Source: an uncultured Collinsella sp. (GTDB lineage: Bacteria; Actinomycetota; Coriobacteriia; Coriobacteriales; Coriobacteriaceae). Taken from it: a stretch of DNA of 64,000 nt. The position numbers and the translations under genes were made by a program. The notes under the pieces are model-generated. The model was not told the origin of the DNA. It saw only the letters and a program-made list of their open reading frames with translations, and ran no database searches. Each line of letters begins with the position of its first letter. Position 1 is the stretch's first letter. Shown here one piece after another: positions 9,771 to 20,057 of this stretch. The stretch spans positions 124,001 to 188,000 of the forward strand of contig UQHV01000001.1 in NCBI GenBank assembly GCA_900540895.1. The letters run 5' to 3'.

Positions 9771-9842
9771 CCCGATCTTGACCTTCAAGTCGTCGCTCGC
9801 GTACCAAAGTACGCGTCGCTCCTCTTTCAGGTCAATCTCGGG
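9771..9842 (-). repeat. Structured repeat, family 6, between copA and copZ
   Basis: Outer arms CCCGATCTTGACCT (9771-9784) and AGGTCAATCTCGGG (9829-9842), inner arms GCGTAC (9799-9804) and GTACGC (9809-9814), followed by CGCTCCTCTTTC. A closely similar inner core (GCGTACAGAAGTACGC, then CTCCTCTTTC) with different outer arms is found at 51444-51542. In the cop operon it lies in the copA-copZ intergenic transcript. Confidence 0.75.
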
Positions 9843-9881
9843 CACCTGGAAAACCCGTTATAAATGGACTTAATGGTGAGC

Positions 9882-12224
9882 CTATTTTGCCACTTTAGGC
9901 TTAAAGGATTTTAGGCGCAGCGCATTGCTTACGACGCAGACGCTCGACAGGCTCATGGCCGCGGCGCCAAACATCGGCGAGAGTTGCCAACCGGTGAGGG
10001 GGAAGAACACGCCCGCGGCGAGCGGAATGCCGATGCCGTTGTAGAACAGCGCCCAGAACAGGTCTTGCTTGATGTTGCGAATCGTGGCGCGCGAAAGCTC
10101 GATGGCTCGCGCAACATCCATGAGGTCGCTGCGCATGAGCACCACATCCGCCCCTTCCTTGGCGATGTCGGCGCCGGTGCCGATCGCAAGGCCCACGTCG
10201 GCGCGCGCCAGGGCGGGGGAGTCGTTGATGCCGTCTCCCACCATGGCGACCTTGCTGCCCGCATCCTGCAACTCGCGCACGTGGCGCTCCTTGTCGGCGG
10301 GGAGGACGTCGGCGATGACCTGCTTACTGCTCAGTCCCACGCGGCGGGCGATTGCCTCGGCCGTCACGCGGTTGTCGCCGGTGAGCATGCGCACGTCGAC
10401 GCCGAGCTTGCGGAGCGCGGCGATGGCCTCGGCGCTCGTCTCTTTGACCTCGTCAGCCACGGCGATGGTACCGACGAGCTCGCCGTTCTTGGCAAAGAAC
10501 AGCGGCGTCTTGCCTTCGGCGGCAAATTGCTCGGCAAGACCCGCGGGCACGGTAACGCCTAGCTCGTCCATCAGGCGCACGTTGCCGGCGGCAATGGCGT
10601 TTTGCCCCTCGCGTGCCGTAACGCCGCGACCGGGCACGGCGGCAAAGTCCTCGACCATGCGCGCGACTATTCCGCGTGCCTCGCACTCGGCCATAATCGC
10701 CTCGGCCAGCGGGTGCTCGCTTGAGCGCTCCAACGCGGCGGCCAGCTTGAGCAGCGCCTTTTCGCTCATGGCGGGCGAGCCGTCAGTGCGCGTGGCTACT
10801 ACGATATCGGTCACGGCAGGCTTGCCGCGGGTGACCGTGCCCGTCTTATCGAGCACCACGGTGCCCACGCTGCGCAGGTTCTCCAGTGCCTCGGCGCTCT
10901 TAAACAGAATGCCCATCTCGGCGCCCTTGCCGGTGCCGACCATAATGGCGACGGGCGTGGCCAGGCCGAGCGCGCACGGACAGCTGATCACCAGCACGGC
11001 CACGGCAGAAGTGAGTGCCTCGTTCACGCTGCCGGTCAGCGCCATCCACGCCACAAAGGTCACGGCCGAGATCGTAAACACCACGGGCACGAACACGCCG
11101 GCGACCTTGTCGGCCATGCGGGCGATGGGCGCCTTGGTGGCATTGGCGTCCTCGACGAGCTGGATGATCTTGGCGAGCGACGTGTCGGCGCCCACGCGTG
11201 TGGCACGGAAGGTAAACGAGCCGGTGCGGTTGACCGTGGCGGCGTTGACGGTGTCGCCGGCGGTCTTTTCCACGGGGATGGACTCGCCGGTGAGCGCGCT
11301 CTCGTCCACGGCCGAGCTGCCCTCGAGCACCACGCCATCGACGGGGATGGACTCGCCGGGGCGCACGCGCAAGACCTGACCGGGAAGGATGCTGTCGACG
11401 TCGACGGTGGTCTCGCTGCCGTCCTCTGCCACGACGGTCGCGGTCTTGGGCGCCAGGTCGATCAGCGCCTCGATGGCGCCGCCGGTTTTGGACTTGCTGC
11501 GCGTCTCGAGGTATTTGCCCACGGTGACGAGCGACAGAATCGTGCCGGCGCTCTCAAAATAGAGGTTGTCCATGCTCGTCATCATTGCCTCGTGGACCTG
11601 ACCCGCGGCTAATTGGTCGGCCATGATGAACATGGCGTAGAGCGACCAGGCGATGGAAGCGGTGGCGCCCACGGCAATAAGGGCGTCCATGGTGGGCGCG
11701 CCGTGCGCGAGCGATTTAAACCCGTTGATAAAGTACGCGTCGTTGACATAGACGATGGGGATGAGCAGGACGAGCTCGGTGAGGGCGAGCGTCATGCTGT
11801 GGGTATGGTCGGTGAAGATGCCGGGCAGCGGCCAGCCGAGCATGTGCCCCATGCCTATGTAGAACAGTGGGATAAGGAATGCGATCGAGACGATGAGGCG
11901 GGTGCGCATGGCAGAGGCGGCGGCCTCCAATTTTTTGGTGGGCGACTCCATGTGGGCGGCGCCGGACCTGGCTTGCGTGCTGCCGTTTGAGCCGGCGGCA
12001 CCGGTGCCCGCATCGACGGGTGAGGCCGAGTAGCCCGCGCGGTCGACGGCGGTGCAGATATCGTCGGGGGAGACCTGCGCGGGGTCGTAGTCGACCATCA
12101 TGGAACCGGCGAGTAGGTTGACCGCGACGTTCTCGACGCCGTCGAGCTTGCTCACAGCACGGTCCACGTGCGCCTGGCAGGCGGCGCATGTCATGCCGCC
12201 CACGTCGAACTTATCTTGAGCCAT
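9882..12224 (-). CDS. copA: Copper-exporting P1B-type ATPase
   Basis: A 780-residue membrane ATPase that exports Cu(I). One N-terminal heavy-metal domain (C13-x2-C16 in GGMTCAACQ) is followed by a Gly/Ser linker and the usual membrane segments. The metal-site motif SCPCALGLATP, the phosphorylation motif DKTGTVT, the HP motif (SSEHPLAEA) and the hinge GDGINDSPAL are all intact. The start is preceded by AAAGGAGA. A palindrome of CsoR-operator type lies about 55-80 bases upstream of the start codon. It heads the unit copA-copZ-csoR. Copper rather than another soft metal is inferred from the CPC motif and the CsoR and CopZ neighbours. Confidence 0.96.
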   Translation of the reverse strand: MAQDKFDVGGMTCAACQAHVDRAVSKLDGVENVAVNLLAGSMMVDYDPAQVSPDDICTAVDRAGYSASPVDAGTGAAGSNGSTQARSGAAHMESPTKKLEAAASAMRTRLIVSIAFLIPLFYIGMGHMLGWPLPGIFTDHTHSMTLALTELVLLIPIVYVNDAYFINGFKSLAHGAPTMDALIAVGATASIAWSLYAMFIMADQLAAGQVHEAMMTSMDNLYFESAGTILSLVTVGKYLETRSKSKTGGAIEALIDLAPKTATVVAEDGSETTVDVDSILPGQVLRVRPGESIPVDGVVLEGSSAVDESALTGESIPVEKTAGDTVNAATVNRTGSFTFRATRVGADTSLAKIIQLVEDANATKAPIARMADKVAGVFVPVVFTISAVTFVAWMALTGSVNEALTSAVAVLVISCPCALGLATPVAIMVGTGKGAEMGILFKSAEALENLRSVGTVVLDKTGTVTRGKPAVTDIVVATRTDGSPAMSEKALLKLAAALERSSEHPLAEAIMAECEARGIVARMVEDFAAVPGRGVTAREGQNAIAAGNVRLMDELGVTVPAGLAEQFAAEGKTPLFFAKNGELVGTIAVADEVKETSAEAIAALRKLGVDVRMLTGDNRVTAEAIARRVGLSSKQVIADVLPADKERHVRELQDAGSKVAMVGDGINDSPALARADVGLAIGTGADIAKEGADVVLMRSDLMDVARAIELSRATIRNIKQDLFWALFYNGIGIPLAAGVFFPLTGWQLSPMFGAAAMSLSSVCVVSNALRLKSFKPKVAK

Positions 12225-12276
12225 GGCTTCTCCTTTCCGTGATTCGGTGTTGGAATTGTTAACCTGCCGATACTAT

Positions 12277-12305
12277 ACACCCATACCCCCTGGGGGTGTG
12301 TAGTA
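12277..12305 (-). promoter_or_regulatory. Putative CsoR operator and copA promoter
   Basis: The palindromic core ATACCCCCTGGGGGTGT (12283-12299) matches the G/C-rich form of known CsoR operators. On the minus strand a TATAGT-like -10 element lies just downstream of it (about 12273-12278), so the palindrome would fall in the promoter spacer, where CsoR sites are often found. Confidence 0.7.
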
Positions 12306-12704
12306 CAGAAATAATATATGAGATTTCGTTACAGATGAGGATGGATGGTTGGCCGATGGACCGTCCCAACCAACCATCTCAATCTGTAACATCTAGCAGG
12401 GAAAATGATCTCTAACTGTTACAGATTGAGACAATTGGCCCAGACTCGCCTCGTCCGCCTCGTCATCTGTGGTTTACGTGGGGGCATACGGAGTACGGGT
12501 ATACTAACCGGCGGCGAATCTGCTCCATCGCTTAGAGCTGCTGCGTCTGGACGGCGCGTGATAGGGCTGCCAAAGCGATCGCCAGCGTGCTGAGCAACGT
12601 CCTCTCTGTGCGCACCCGTTTTTGTATGTATTAGCGCACTACCAAGCACGCCCGCGCGGCCGTATGCCGTGCCCATTGCGCGTGCAGATAAGGAACAACA
12701 ACAT
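12306..12704 (+). other. Intergenic region before the DEAD-box helicase
   Basis: Apart from the copA operator side, the gap holds a half copy (CGTTACAGATGAG, about 12329-12341) and one full copy of the 57-bp palindrome, and then about 270 bases without a recognisable gene. No convincing promoter was identified for the helicase. Confidence 0.4.
12376..12432 (+). repeat. Solitary 57-bp palindrome of the array family
   Basis: Same length and design as the units around the AbiEi/DUF559 gene: left arm ATCTCAATCTGTAAC, right arm GTTACAGATTGAGAC, 27-base centre. Only the terminal base pair is mismatched. It is about 5.4 kb from array B with no nuclease gene beside it. Confidence 0.9.
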
Positions 12705-14948
<2,244 letters not shown>

Positions 14949-14982
14949 CATACGCGTCGCACGCTAGAGCGAGGCGAACTAA

Positions 14983-15015
14983 GGGCCCCGAGCAACTACG
15001 CTCGGGGCCCTTTTT
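14983..15015 (+). terminator. Rho-independent terminator after the helicase
   Basis: GGGCCCCGAGC and GCTCGGGGCCC form an 11-bp perfect stem followed by TTTTT. Confidence 0.92.
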
Positions 15016-15157
15016 GGTGCAAAGAGGTCAGGTTAATCTGCACCAACGTCTTGAAGTTGCGGTGGAATACGGACTGTTTTGGCCTTTTGAGCGGCTTTTC
15101 AGTCCCTATTTCACCGCAACTCACGATTGGTGCAAACAAACCTGTCCACGATGCACC
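15016..15157 (+). repeat. Nested palindromes: family 2 inside family 3
   Basis: Outer arms belong to family 3: GGTCAGGTTAATCTGCACCAA (about 15026-15046) and TTGGTGCAAACAAACCTGTCC (15127-15147), with a further GGTGCA/TGCACC pair outside. Inside them lies a family 2 palindrome, from AAGTTGCGGTGGAATA (about 15054) to TATTTCACCGCAACT (about 15121). At 9100-9147 the outer family exists without an inner palindrome, which suggests insertion of one element into the other. The rest of the gap (15158-15370) holds no gene and no clear promoter. Confidence 0.85.
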
Positions 15158-15370
15158 AGAGTGAGGAGTGTCCCCAAGTGCCGCATTGTGGGTAACGCGT
15201 TTTATCAAATATGGCATTTATCTGCGGTAATGTTTTATTTCACCGCTGAGGACGACGTTTCATACCGCCTGCCGAACCGTGTTGCTGCCAAACAACTTTA
15301 TAGGTCAGTGTGTTGCGTGTAGCAATTTCGCCCGGCCTCGCCTCCGGGCTGCCATGTGAGAGGGGATCTT

Positions 15371-17203
15371 ATGGCTCGACTGCATGTAATGGAACGCAGC
15401 CACGCTCAGGCCGTCATGGACGACCTGCACGATGCGCTCGGACGTCGTCTGGCGGTGAGTTCGCTCGCTCCGTGTCCCGTTGAGTTTACGGCAGCGCTCG
15501 TCAACCTGTGCTCCACCCAGAGCTGCGGCAAGTGCACGCCCTGCCGCGTGGGCCTGAGCGCGCTGAGCGACCTGCTCGCCGATGTGCTCGAAGGGCGCGC
15601 CGATGAGTCCACGCTCAACCTTATTGAGCGCACGGCCCGCACCATCTACCTTTCGAGCGACTGCGCCATCGGCTACGAGGCCGGCGCCATGGCGCTCACG
15701 GCCATTCGCGGCTTCCGCGACGACTTTGAGCACCACATTCGTGAGCACTCCTGCGGCTTTGACCGCGAGGCCCGTGTCCCGTGCGTCTCAGGCTGCCCGG
15801 CGCACGTCGACATTCCCGGGTACATTTCGCTCGTTGAGGCCGGCCGCTATGCCGATGCCGTCAAGGTCATCCGCAAGAACAATCCGCTTCCGCTCGTCTG
15901 CGGCCTGGTGTGCGAGCATCCCTGCGAGATGCACTGTCGCCGTGGCATGGTCGACGACCCCATGAACATCCTTGCCCTCAAGCGGTTTGCCGTTGAGCAT
16001 AGCGACCTCAACGACCACAAGCCACATGTAGTGGACAACACTGGTAAGCGCGTCGCCGTGATCGGCGGCGGCCCGGCCGGTCTTTCTTGCGCCTACTACC
16101 TGGCCGTGATGGGCCACAAGGTGACCATTTTTGAGCAGCGCCACCACCTGGGTGGCATGCTGCGCTACGGAATCCCCAGCTATCGTCTGCCACGCGAGCG
16201 CCTGCAGGCCGAGATCGACTGGATCATGAGCGCCGGCATCGATGTGGAACTCGACCACTCCGTGAACGGCGAGGAGCTCGCCCGTCTACGCGACGAGTTC
16301 GATGCCGTCTACCTGGCCATCGGTGCCCACAGCGACAAGAAGCTCGGCCTTCCGGGCGAAGAGGCGCCCGGCGTTGAGTCGGCCGTCAAGATGCTGCGTG
16401 CCATCGGTGATGACGAGCTGCCCGACCTAAGCGGCCAGCGCGTGTGCGTCATCGGCGGCGGCAACGTTGCCATGGACGTGGCACGCTCTGCCGTGCGCTG
16501 CGGTGCCGAAAAGGTAAGCATCGTCTACCGCCGTCGCATCTGCGATATGACGGCCCAGGATGCCGAGATCGCCGGTGCCCAGGCCGAGGGCTGCGAAGTG
16601 CTGGAGCTGACAGCCCCGCTCGCCATCGAGACGGGCGAGGACGGTCGCGTGAACGGTCTGCGCGTGCAGCCGCAGATTATCGGCGAGCCCCGCCGCGGTC
16701 GTCCGGCTCCGCGTGCCGCCGCCACGCCCGAGCACGTCATCCCCTGCGAGCGCGTGTTCGTCGCCATTGGCCAGGACATCGATTCCAAGCCGTTTGAGGA
16801 GATGGGCATTGCCTGCAAGTGGGGCTGCGTCGTCACCGATTCGGATGGCGCCGTGCCCAACTTCGATGGCCTCTTTAGCGGCGGCGACTGCCAGACCGGC
16901 CCCGCTACCGTCATCCGCGCCATCAATGCCGGCCGCGTGGCTTCGGCAAACATCGATCACTACCTGGGCTTCGACCACAAGATTAAGCTCGACGTGGAGC
17001 TGCCGACCGTTCAGTTTAAGGGCAAACACGAGTGCGGCCGCTGCGAGCTGGGCGAGCGCGAGGCCGGCGAACGCATCCACGACTGGAATCTGGTCGAACA
17101 GGGCCTTACCGAGGAAGAGGCACGCCAAGAGGCGAGTCGCTGCTTGCGTTGCGACCACTTTGGCTTTGGTGCGTTCCGTGGAGGGAGGAACTTGGAATGG
17201 TAG
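15371..17203 (+). CDS. NuoF/GltD-like iron-sulfur flavoprotein oxidoreductase
   Basis: A 610-residue fusion. Residues about 35-115 match the C-terminal 4Fe-4S domain of NuoF-type subunits (CGKCTPCRVGL, distal C in SSDCAIG). Residues 135-205 are a cysteine-rich dicluster domain (CVSGCPAHVDIPGY, CGLVCEHPCEMHC). The rest is a GltD/NfnB-like flavoprotein with FAD motif VAVIGGGPAGLSCAYY and NAD(P) motif VCVIGGGNVAMDVA, then further cysteines near the C-terminus (CGRCELG, CLRCDHFGFG). It should move electrons between NAD(P)H and iron-sulfur clusters, with the hydrogenase encoded next as partner. ATG 15371 has GAGAGGGG just upstream. Its stop overlaps the start of the hydrogenase gene by 7 bases, implying translational coupling. 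Confidence 0.88.
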   Translation: MARLHVMERSHAQAVMDDLHDALGRRLAVSSLAPCPVEFTAALVNLCSTQSCGKCTPCRVGLSALSDLLADVLEGRADESTLNLIERTARTIYLSSDCAIGYEAGAMALTAIRGFRDDFEHHIREHSCGFDREARVPCVSGCPAHVDIPGYISLVEAGRYADAVKVIRKNNPLPLVCGLVCEHPCEMHCRRGMVDDPMNILALKRFAVEHSDLNDHKPHVVDNTGKRVAVIGGGPAGLSCAYYLAVMGHKVTIFEQRHHLGGMLRYGIPSYRLPRERLQAEIDWIMSAGIDVELDHSVNGEELARLRDEFDAVYLAIGAHSDKKLGLPGEEAPGVESAVKMLRAIGDDELPDLSGQRVCVIGGGNVAMDVARSAVRCGAEKVSIVYRRRICDMTAQDAEIAGAQAEGCEVLELTAPLAIETGEDGRVNGLRVQPQIIGEPRRGRPAPRAAATPEHVIPCERVFVAIGQDIDSKPFEEMGIACKWGCVVTDSDGAVPNFDGLFSGGDCQTGPATVIRAINAGRVASANIDHYLGFDHKIKLDVELPTVQFKGKHECGRCELGEREAGERIHDWNLVEQGLTEEEARQEASRCLRCDHFGFGAFRGGRNLEW

Positions 17204-19008
17204 AGCCCAACAAAACCACCGTCGGCGATAACAGCGAAAACGGAGCGCACAACATGGTCAGGCTCATTATCGATAACTGCGAAGTCGTGGTACCCGAGCA
17301 CACCACGATCCTGGATGCGGCCAAGTCCGTCGGTATCCAGATTCCCACCCTGTGCTACCTGCGCGATCTAAACGAGATCGGCGGCTGCCGCGTGTGCGTG
17401 GTCGAAGTCGAGGGCTGCGATCAGCTGGTTGCCGCCTGCAACAACTACGTGCTCGACGGCATGGTGGTTCACACCAACAGCCCCAAGGCTCGCGAGGCCC
17501 GTCGCACCAACGTGCAGCTGCTGCTGTCCCAGCACGATTCGCAGTGCACGAGCTGCGTGCGCAGCGGCAACTGCAACCTACAGACCATCGCCAACGACCT
17601 GGGTATTTTTTATCTGCCGTATCAAAGGCATTTGGCGGGCGAGGGCTGGGATTTCGATTTTCCCATCATCCGCGAAAACGACAAGTGCATTAAATGCATG
17701 CGCTGTATCAAGGTGTGCGAGAGCGTGCAGGGGCTAGGGATTTGGGACCTGACCAACCGCGCCACGCATACCGCCGTGGGTACCCGCGGGCGCGCGCCGA
17801 TCGGCAAGACCGATTGCGTCGCGTGCGGCCAGTGCATAACGCATTGCCCGACGGGCGCACTGCGCGAGCGCGACGACACCGAGACCGTGTTTGACGCGCT
17901 CGCTAATCCCGACAAGATTGTGCTGGTGCAGATCGCACCTGCCGTGCGTAGCGCCTGGGGCGAGGAACTCGGCATCCCGCGCGAGGAGGCCACCGTTGAG
18001 CGCCTGGCTTGCGCGCTGCGCCGCGTTGGCTTTGAGTACGTGTTCGACACCGATTTCTCGGCCGACCTCACCATTATGGAGGAGGGCTCCGAACTGCTCG
18101 AGCGCCTGGGGAAGGCCGTCAAGGGCGAGGGCGACAGCCACGGCTGGCCCATGTTCACGAGCTGCTGCCCGGGCTGGGTGCGCTTTGTGAAGGCACGTTA
18201 CCCCGAGTTTGTCGACAGCCTGTCCACGTCAAAGTCGCCGCAGCAGATGTTCGGCGCCATCGCCAAGACTTACTACGCCAAGGTACTGGGCGTGGAGCCC
18301 GAGCGCCTGTTCGTGGTGTCCGTGATGCCGTGCACGGCCAAGAAGGCCGAGTGCGCGCTGCCGAGCATGGTGGGCGAGGACGGCACGCCCGACGTAGACG
18401 TTGCACTGACGGTGCGCGAGATGGTGCGCATGATCCGCGCGAGCCACGTGAGCGTGGATACGCTGGTTGAGGAGCCGCTCGATACGCCGCTGGGCTTTGG
18501 CACGGGCGCGGGTGTGATCTTTGGCGCCACGGGCGGCGTGATGGAGGCCGCCGTGCGCTCGGCATATTACCTGGTGACGGGCAAGAACCCCGATGCGGAT
18601 TTCTTTACCGACGTGCGTGGCCTGGATGGCTGGAAGGAAGCCGTCGCCGATATTGATGGCACCAAGGTGCGCGTTGCCGTGGCGCACGGGCTGGGCAACG
18701 CCGCCCGCCTGCTCGACGCGATTCGCGACGGCCGTGCGAGTTATGACTTCGTCGAGGTTATGGCATGCCCGGGCGGCTGTGTCGGTGGCGGCGGTCAGCC
18801 CATCCACGACGGCTGCGAGCTGGCAGCCGAGCGTGGCCAGGTGCTCTGGGGCCTCGATGCGAAGGCGGACATTCGCTTCTCGCACGAGAATCCCGATGTT
18901 CAGGCGTGCTACAGCGAGTTTTTGGGCGCGCCGCTCTCGCCGCTGGCCGAGGAGCTGCTGCATACCGACCATCACGCCTGGTCGATGCCCAACGAGGGGG
19001 CGTGCTAA
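17197..19008 (+). CDS. [FeFe] hydrogenase, multi-cluster, with fused small-subunit domain
   Basis: A 603-residue [FeFe] hydrogenase that makes or uses H2. Order of parts: an N-terminal 2Fe-2S domain (CYLRDLNEIGGCRVC), the His-Cys 4Fe-4S motif H-x3-C-x2-C-x5-C (HDSQCTSCVRSGNC), two 4Fe-4S motifs (CIKCMRCIKVC and CVACGQCITHC), then the H-cluster motifs TSCCPGW, MPCTAKKAE and MACPGGCVGGGGQP, all with their cysteines. The C-terminal part (YSEFLGAPLSPLAEELLHT) resembles the small-subunit domain fused in many clostridial enzymes. ATG 17197 lies inside the end of the previous gene behind GGAGGGAGGAA. With the upstream flavoprotein it probably forms an NAD(P)H-linked hydrogenase. H-cluster maturation genes hydE, hydF and hydG are not in the window. 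Confidence 0.95.
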   Translation: MVEPNKTTVGDNSENGAHNMVRLIIDNCEVVVPEHTTILDAAKSVGIQIPTLCYLRDLNEIGGCRVCVVEVEGCDQLVAACNNYVLDGMVVHTNSPKAREARRTNVQLLLSQHDSQCTSCVRSGNCNLQTIANDLGIFYLPYQRHLAGEGWDFDFPIIRENDKCIKCMRCIKVCESVQGLGIWDLTNRATHTAVGTRGRAPIGKTDCVACGQCITHCPTGALRERDDTETVFDALANPDKIVLVQIAPAVRSAWGEELGIPREEATVERLACALRRVGFEYVFDTDFSADLTIMEEGSELLERLGKAVKGEGDSHGWPMFTSCCPGWVRFVKARYPEFVDSLSTSKSPQQMFGAIAKTYYAKVLGVEPERLFVVSVMPCTAKKAECALPSMVGEDGTPDVDVALTVREMVRMIRASHVSVDTLVEEPLDTPLGFGTGAGVIFGATGGVMEAAVRSAYYLVTGKNPDADFFTDVRGLDGWKEAVADIDGTKVRVAVAHGLGNAARLLDAIRDGRASYDFVEVMACPGGCVGGGGQPIHDGCELAAERGQVLWGLDAKADIRFSHENPDVQACYSEFLGAPLSPLAEELLHTDHHAWSMPNEGAC

Positions 19009-19010
19009 CG

Positions 19011-20054
19011 ATGCGCGCGTTTAATGTTGAGCTGTCGCGCCGAGGATTTGCCTCGGCGCTTGCCGCGGGTGCGTTGTCGCTTGCGCTGGCTGGCTGCGGC
19101 GGTGGGTCTGCTGCGGGCTCGACTGCCGGGTCTGCCGCTGACGGTGCCGCTGCCGAGCCGGTTGAGGTACACGTCGCGTCGCTCAAGGGTCCGACGTCGA
19201 TTGGCCTGGTGCAGTTTATGGACCAGGCGGACGAGGGCGCCACGGATAACGAGTTCTACTTTGCGATCAACACTGCCGCCGACGAGATCGTGCCCAAGGT
19301 CATTCAGGGAGATGTCGACATTGCCCTGGTGCCCGCCAACGTGGCGAGCGTTCTCTACAACAAGACCGAAGGCGCGGTGCAGGTCATCGACATCAACACG
19401 CTGGGCGTGCTGAACGTGGTGACGGGCGACGCGAGTGTGGCCTCGTTTGGCGATTTGGCGGGCCATACCGTCTATATGACGGGCAAGGGCACCACGCCGG
19501 AGTACGTCATGAACTACCTGCTGGAGCGCGCGGGCCTGACCGACCAGGTGGCGCTCGAGTTTAAGAGCGAGCCCACCGAGGTGCTGTCGGCTCTGCTTGC
19601 CGACCCGTCCGCCGTGGGCGTGCTGCCGGAGCCGTTCAAGACCGCTGCCATCGCCAAGAGCGAGGGCAAGCTGTCGGCACCGGTAAGTCTGACCGATGTG
19701 TGGGATGAGCTGGCAGGAGACACGGGCTCGCGCCTGCTGACGGGTGTGACCGTGGTGCGCCGTGCCTTTGCCGAGGAGCATCCCGAGGCCGTGGCGGAAT
19801 TCTTGCGCTGCCATGAGGCGAGCGTGAAGGCCGTCAATGCGGCGCCGGCGGACTGGGCTCAGGCCGTGGCCGATGCAGGCATCGTGGATAACGCCACGAT
19901 TGCCGAAAAGGCGATTCCCGGGTGCATGCTCGTGTGCCAGACGGGGAAGGATATGAAGGCCGCGCTCGGTGGGTACCTGCAGGTGCTGGCCGATGCGGAC
20001 CCGAGCGCCGTGGGCGGCAAGCTCCCGGCTAACGATTTCTACTACATGGAGTAG
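19011..20054 (+). CDS. ABC transporter substrate-binding lipoprotein (NMT1/TauA-like)
   Basis: A 347-residue periplasmic-type binding protein. The N-terminus has a twin-arginine-like SRRGFA followed by a hydrophobic stretch and the lipobox LAGC, so it should be lipidated and held on the outer face of the membrane. The mature part has the NMT1/SsuA/TauA pattern (DIALVPANVASVLY, FGDLAGHTVYMTGKGTTPEYVMNYLL, FAEEHPEAVAEFL). It starts 2 bases after the hydrogenase stop, with AGGGGG about 10 bases upstream, and is followed 3 bases later by the permease-ATPase gene. The ligand is not predictable; relatives bind sulfonates, nitrate or thiamine precursors. Its place in the hydrogenase operon is unusual. 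Confidence 0.9.
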   Translation: MRAFNVELSRRGFASALAAGALSLALAGCGGGSAAGSTAGSAADGAAAEPVEVHVASLKGPTSIGLVQFMDQADEGATDNEFYFAINTAADEIVPKVIQGDVDIALVPANVASVLYNKTEGAVQVIDINTLGVLNVVTGDASVASFGDLAGHTVYMTGKGTTPEYVMNYLLERAGLTDQVALEFKSEPTEVLSALLADPSAVGVLPEPFKTAAIAKSEGKLSAPVSLTDVWDELAGDTGSRLLTGVTVVRRAFAEEHPEAVAEFLRCHEASVKAVNAAPADWAQAVADAGIVDNATIAEKAIPGCMLVCQTGKDMKAALGGYLQVLADADPSAVGGKLPANDFYYME

Positions 20055-20057
20055 CCC

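Noticed and set aside
15371..19008. Complex I (NuoF/NuoG) fragment
   Set aside because: NuoF-like and NuoG-like cluster domains are present, but the second protein has all three H-cluster motifs and the first has a GltD-type flavoprotein body, so it is a hydrogenase system.
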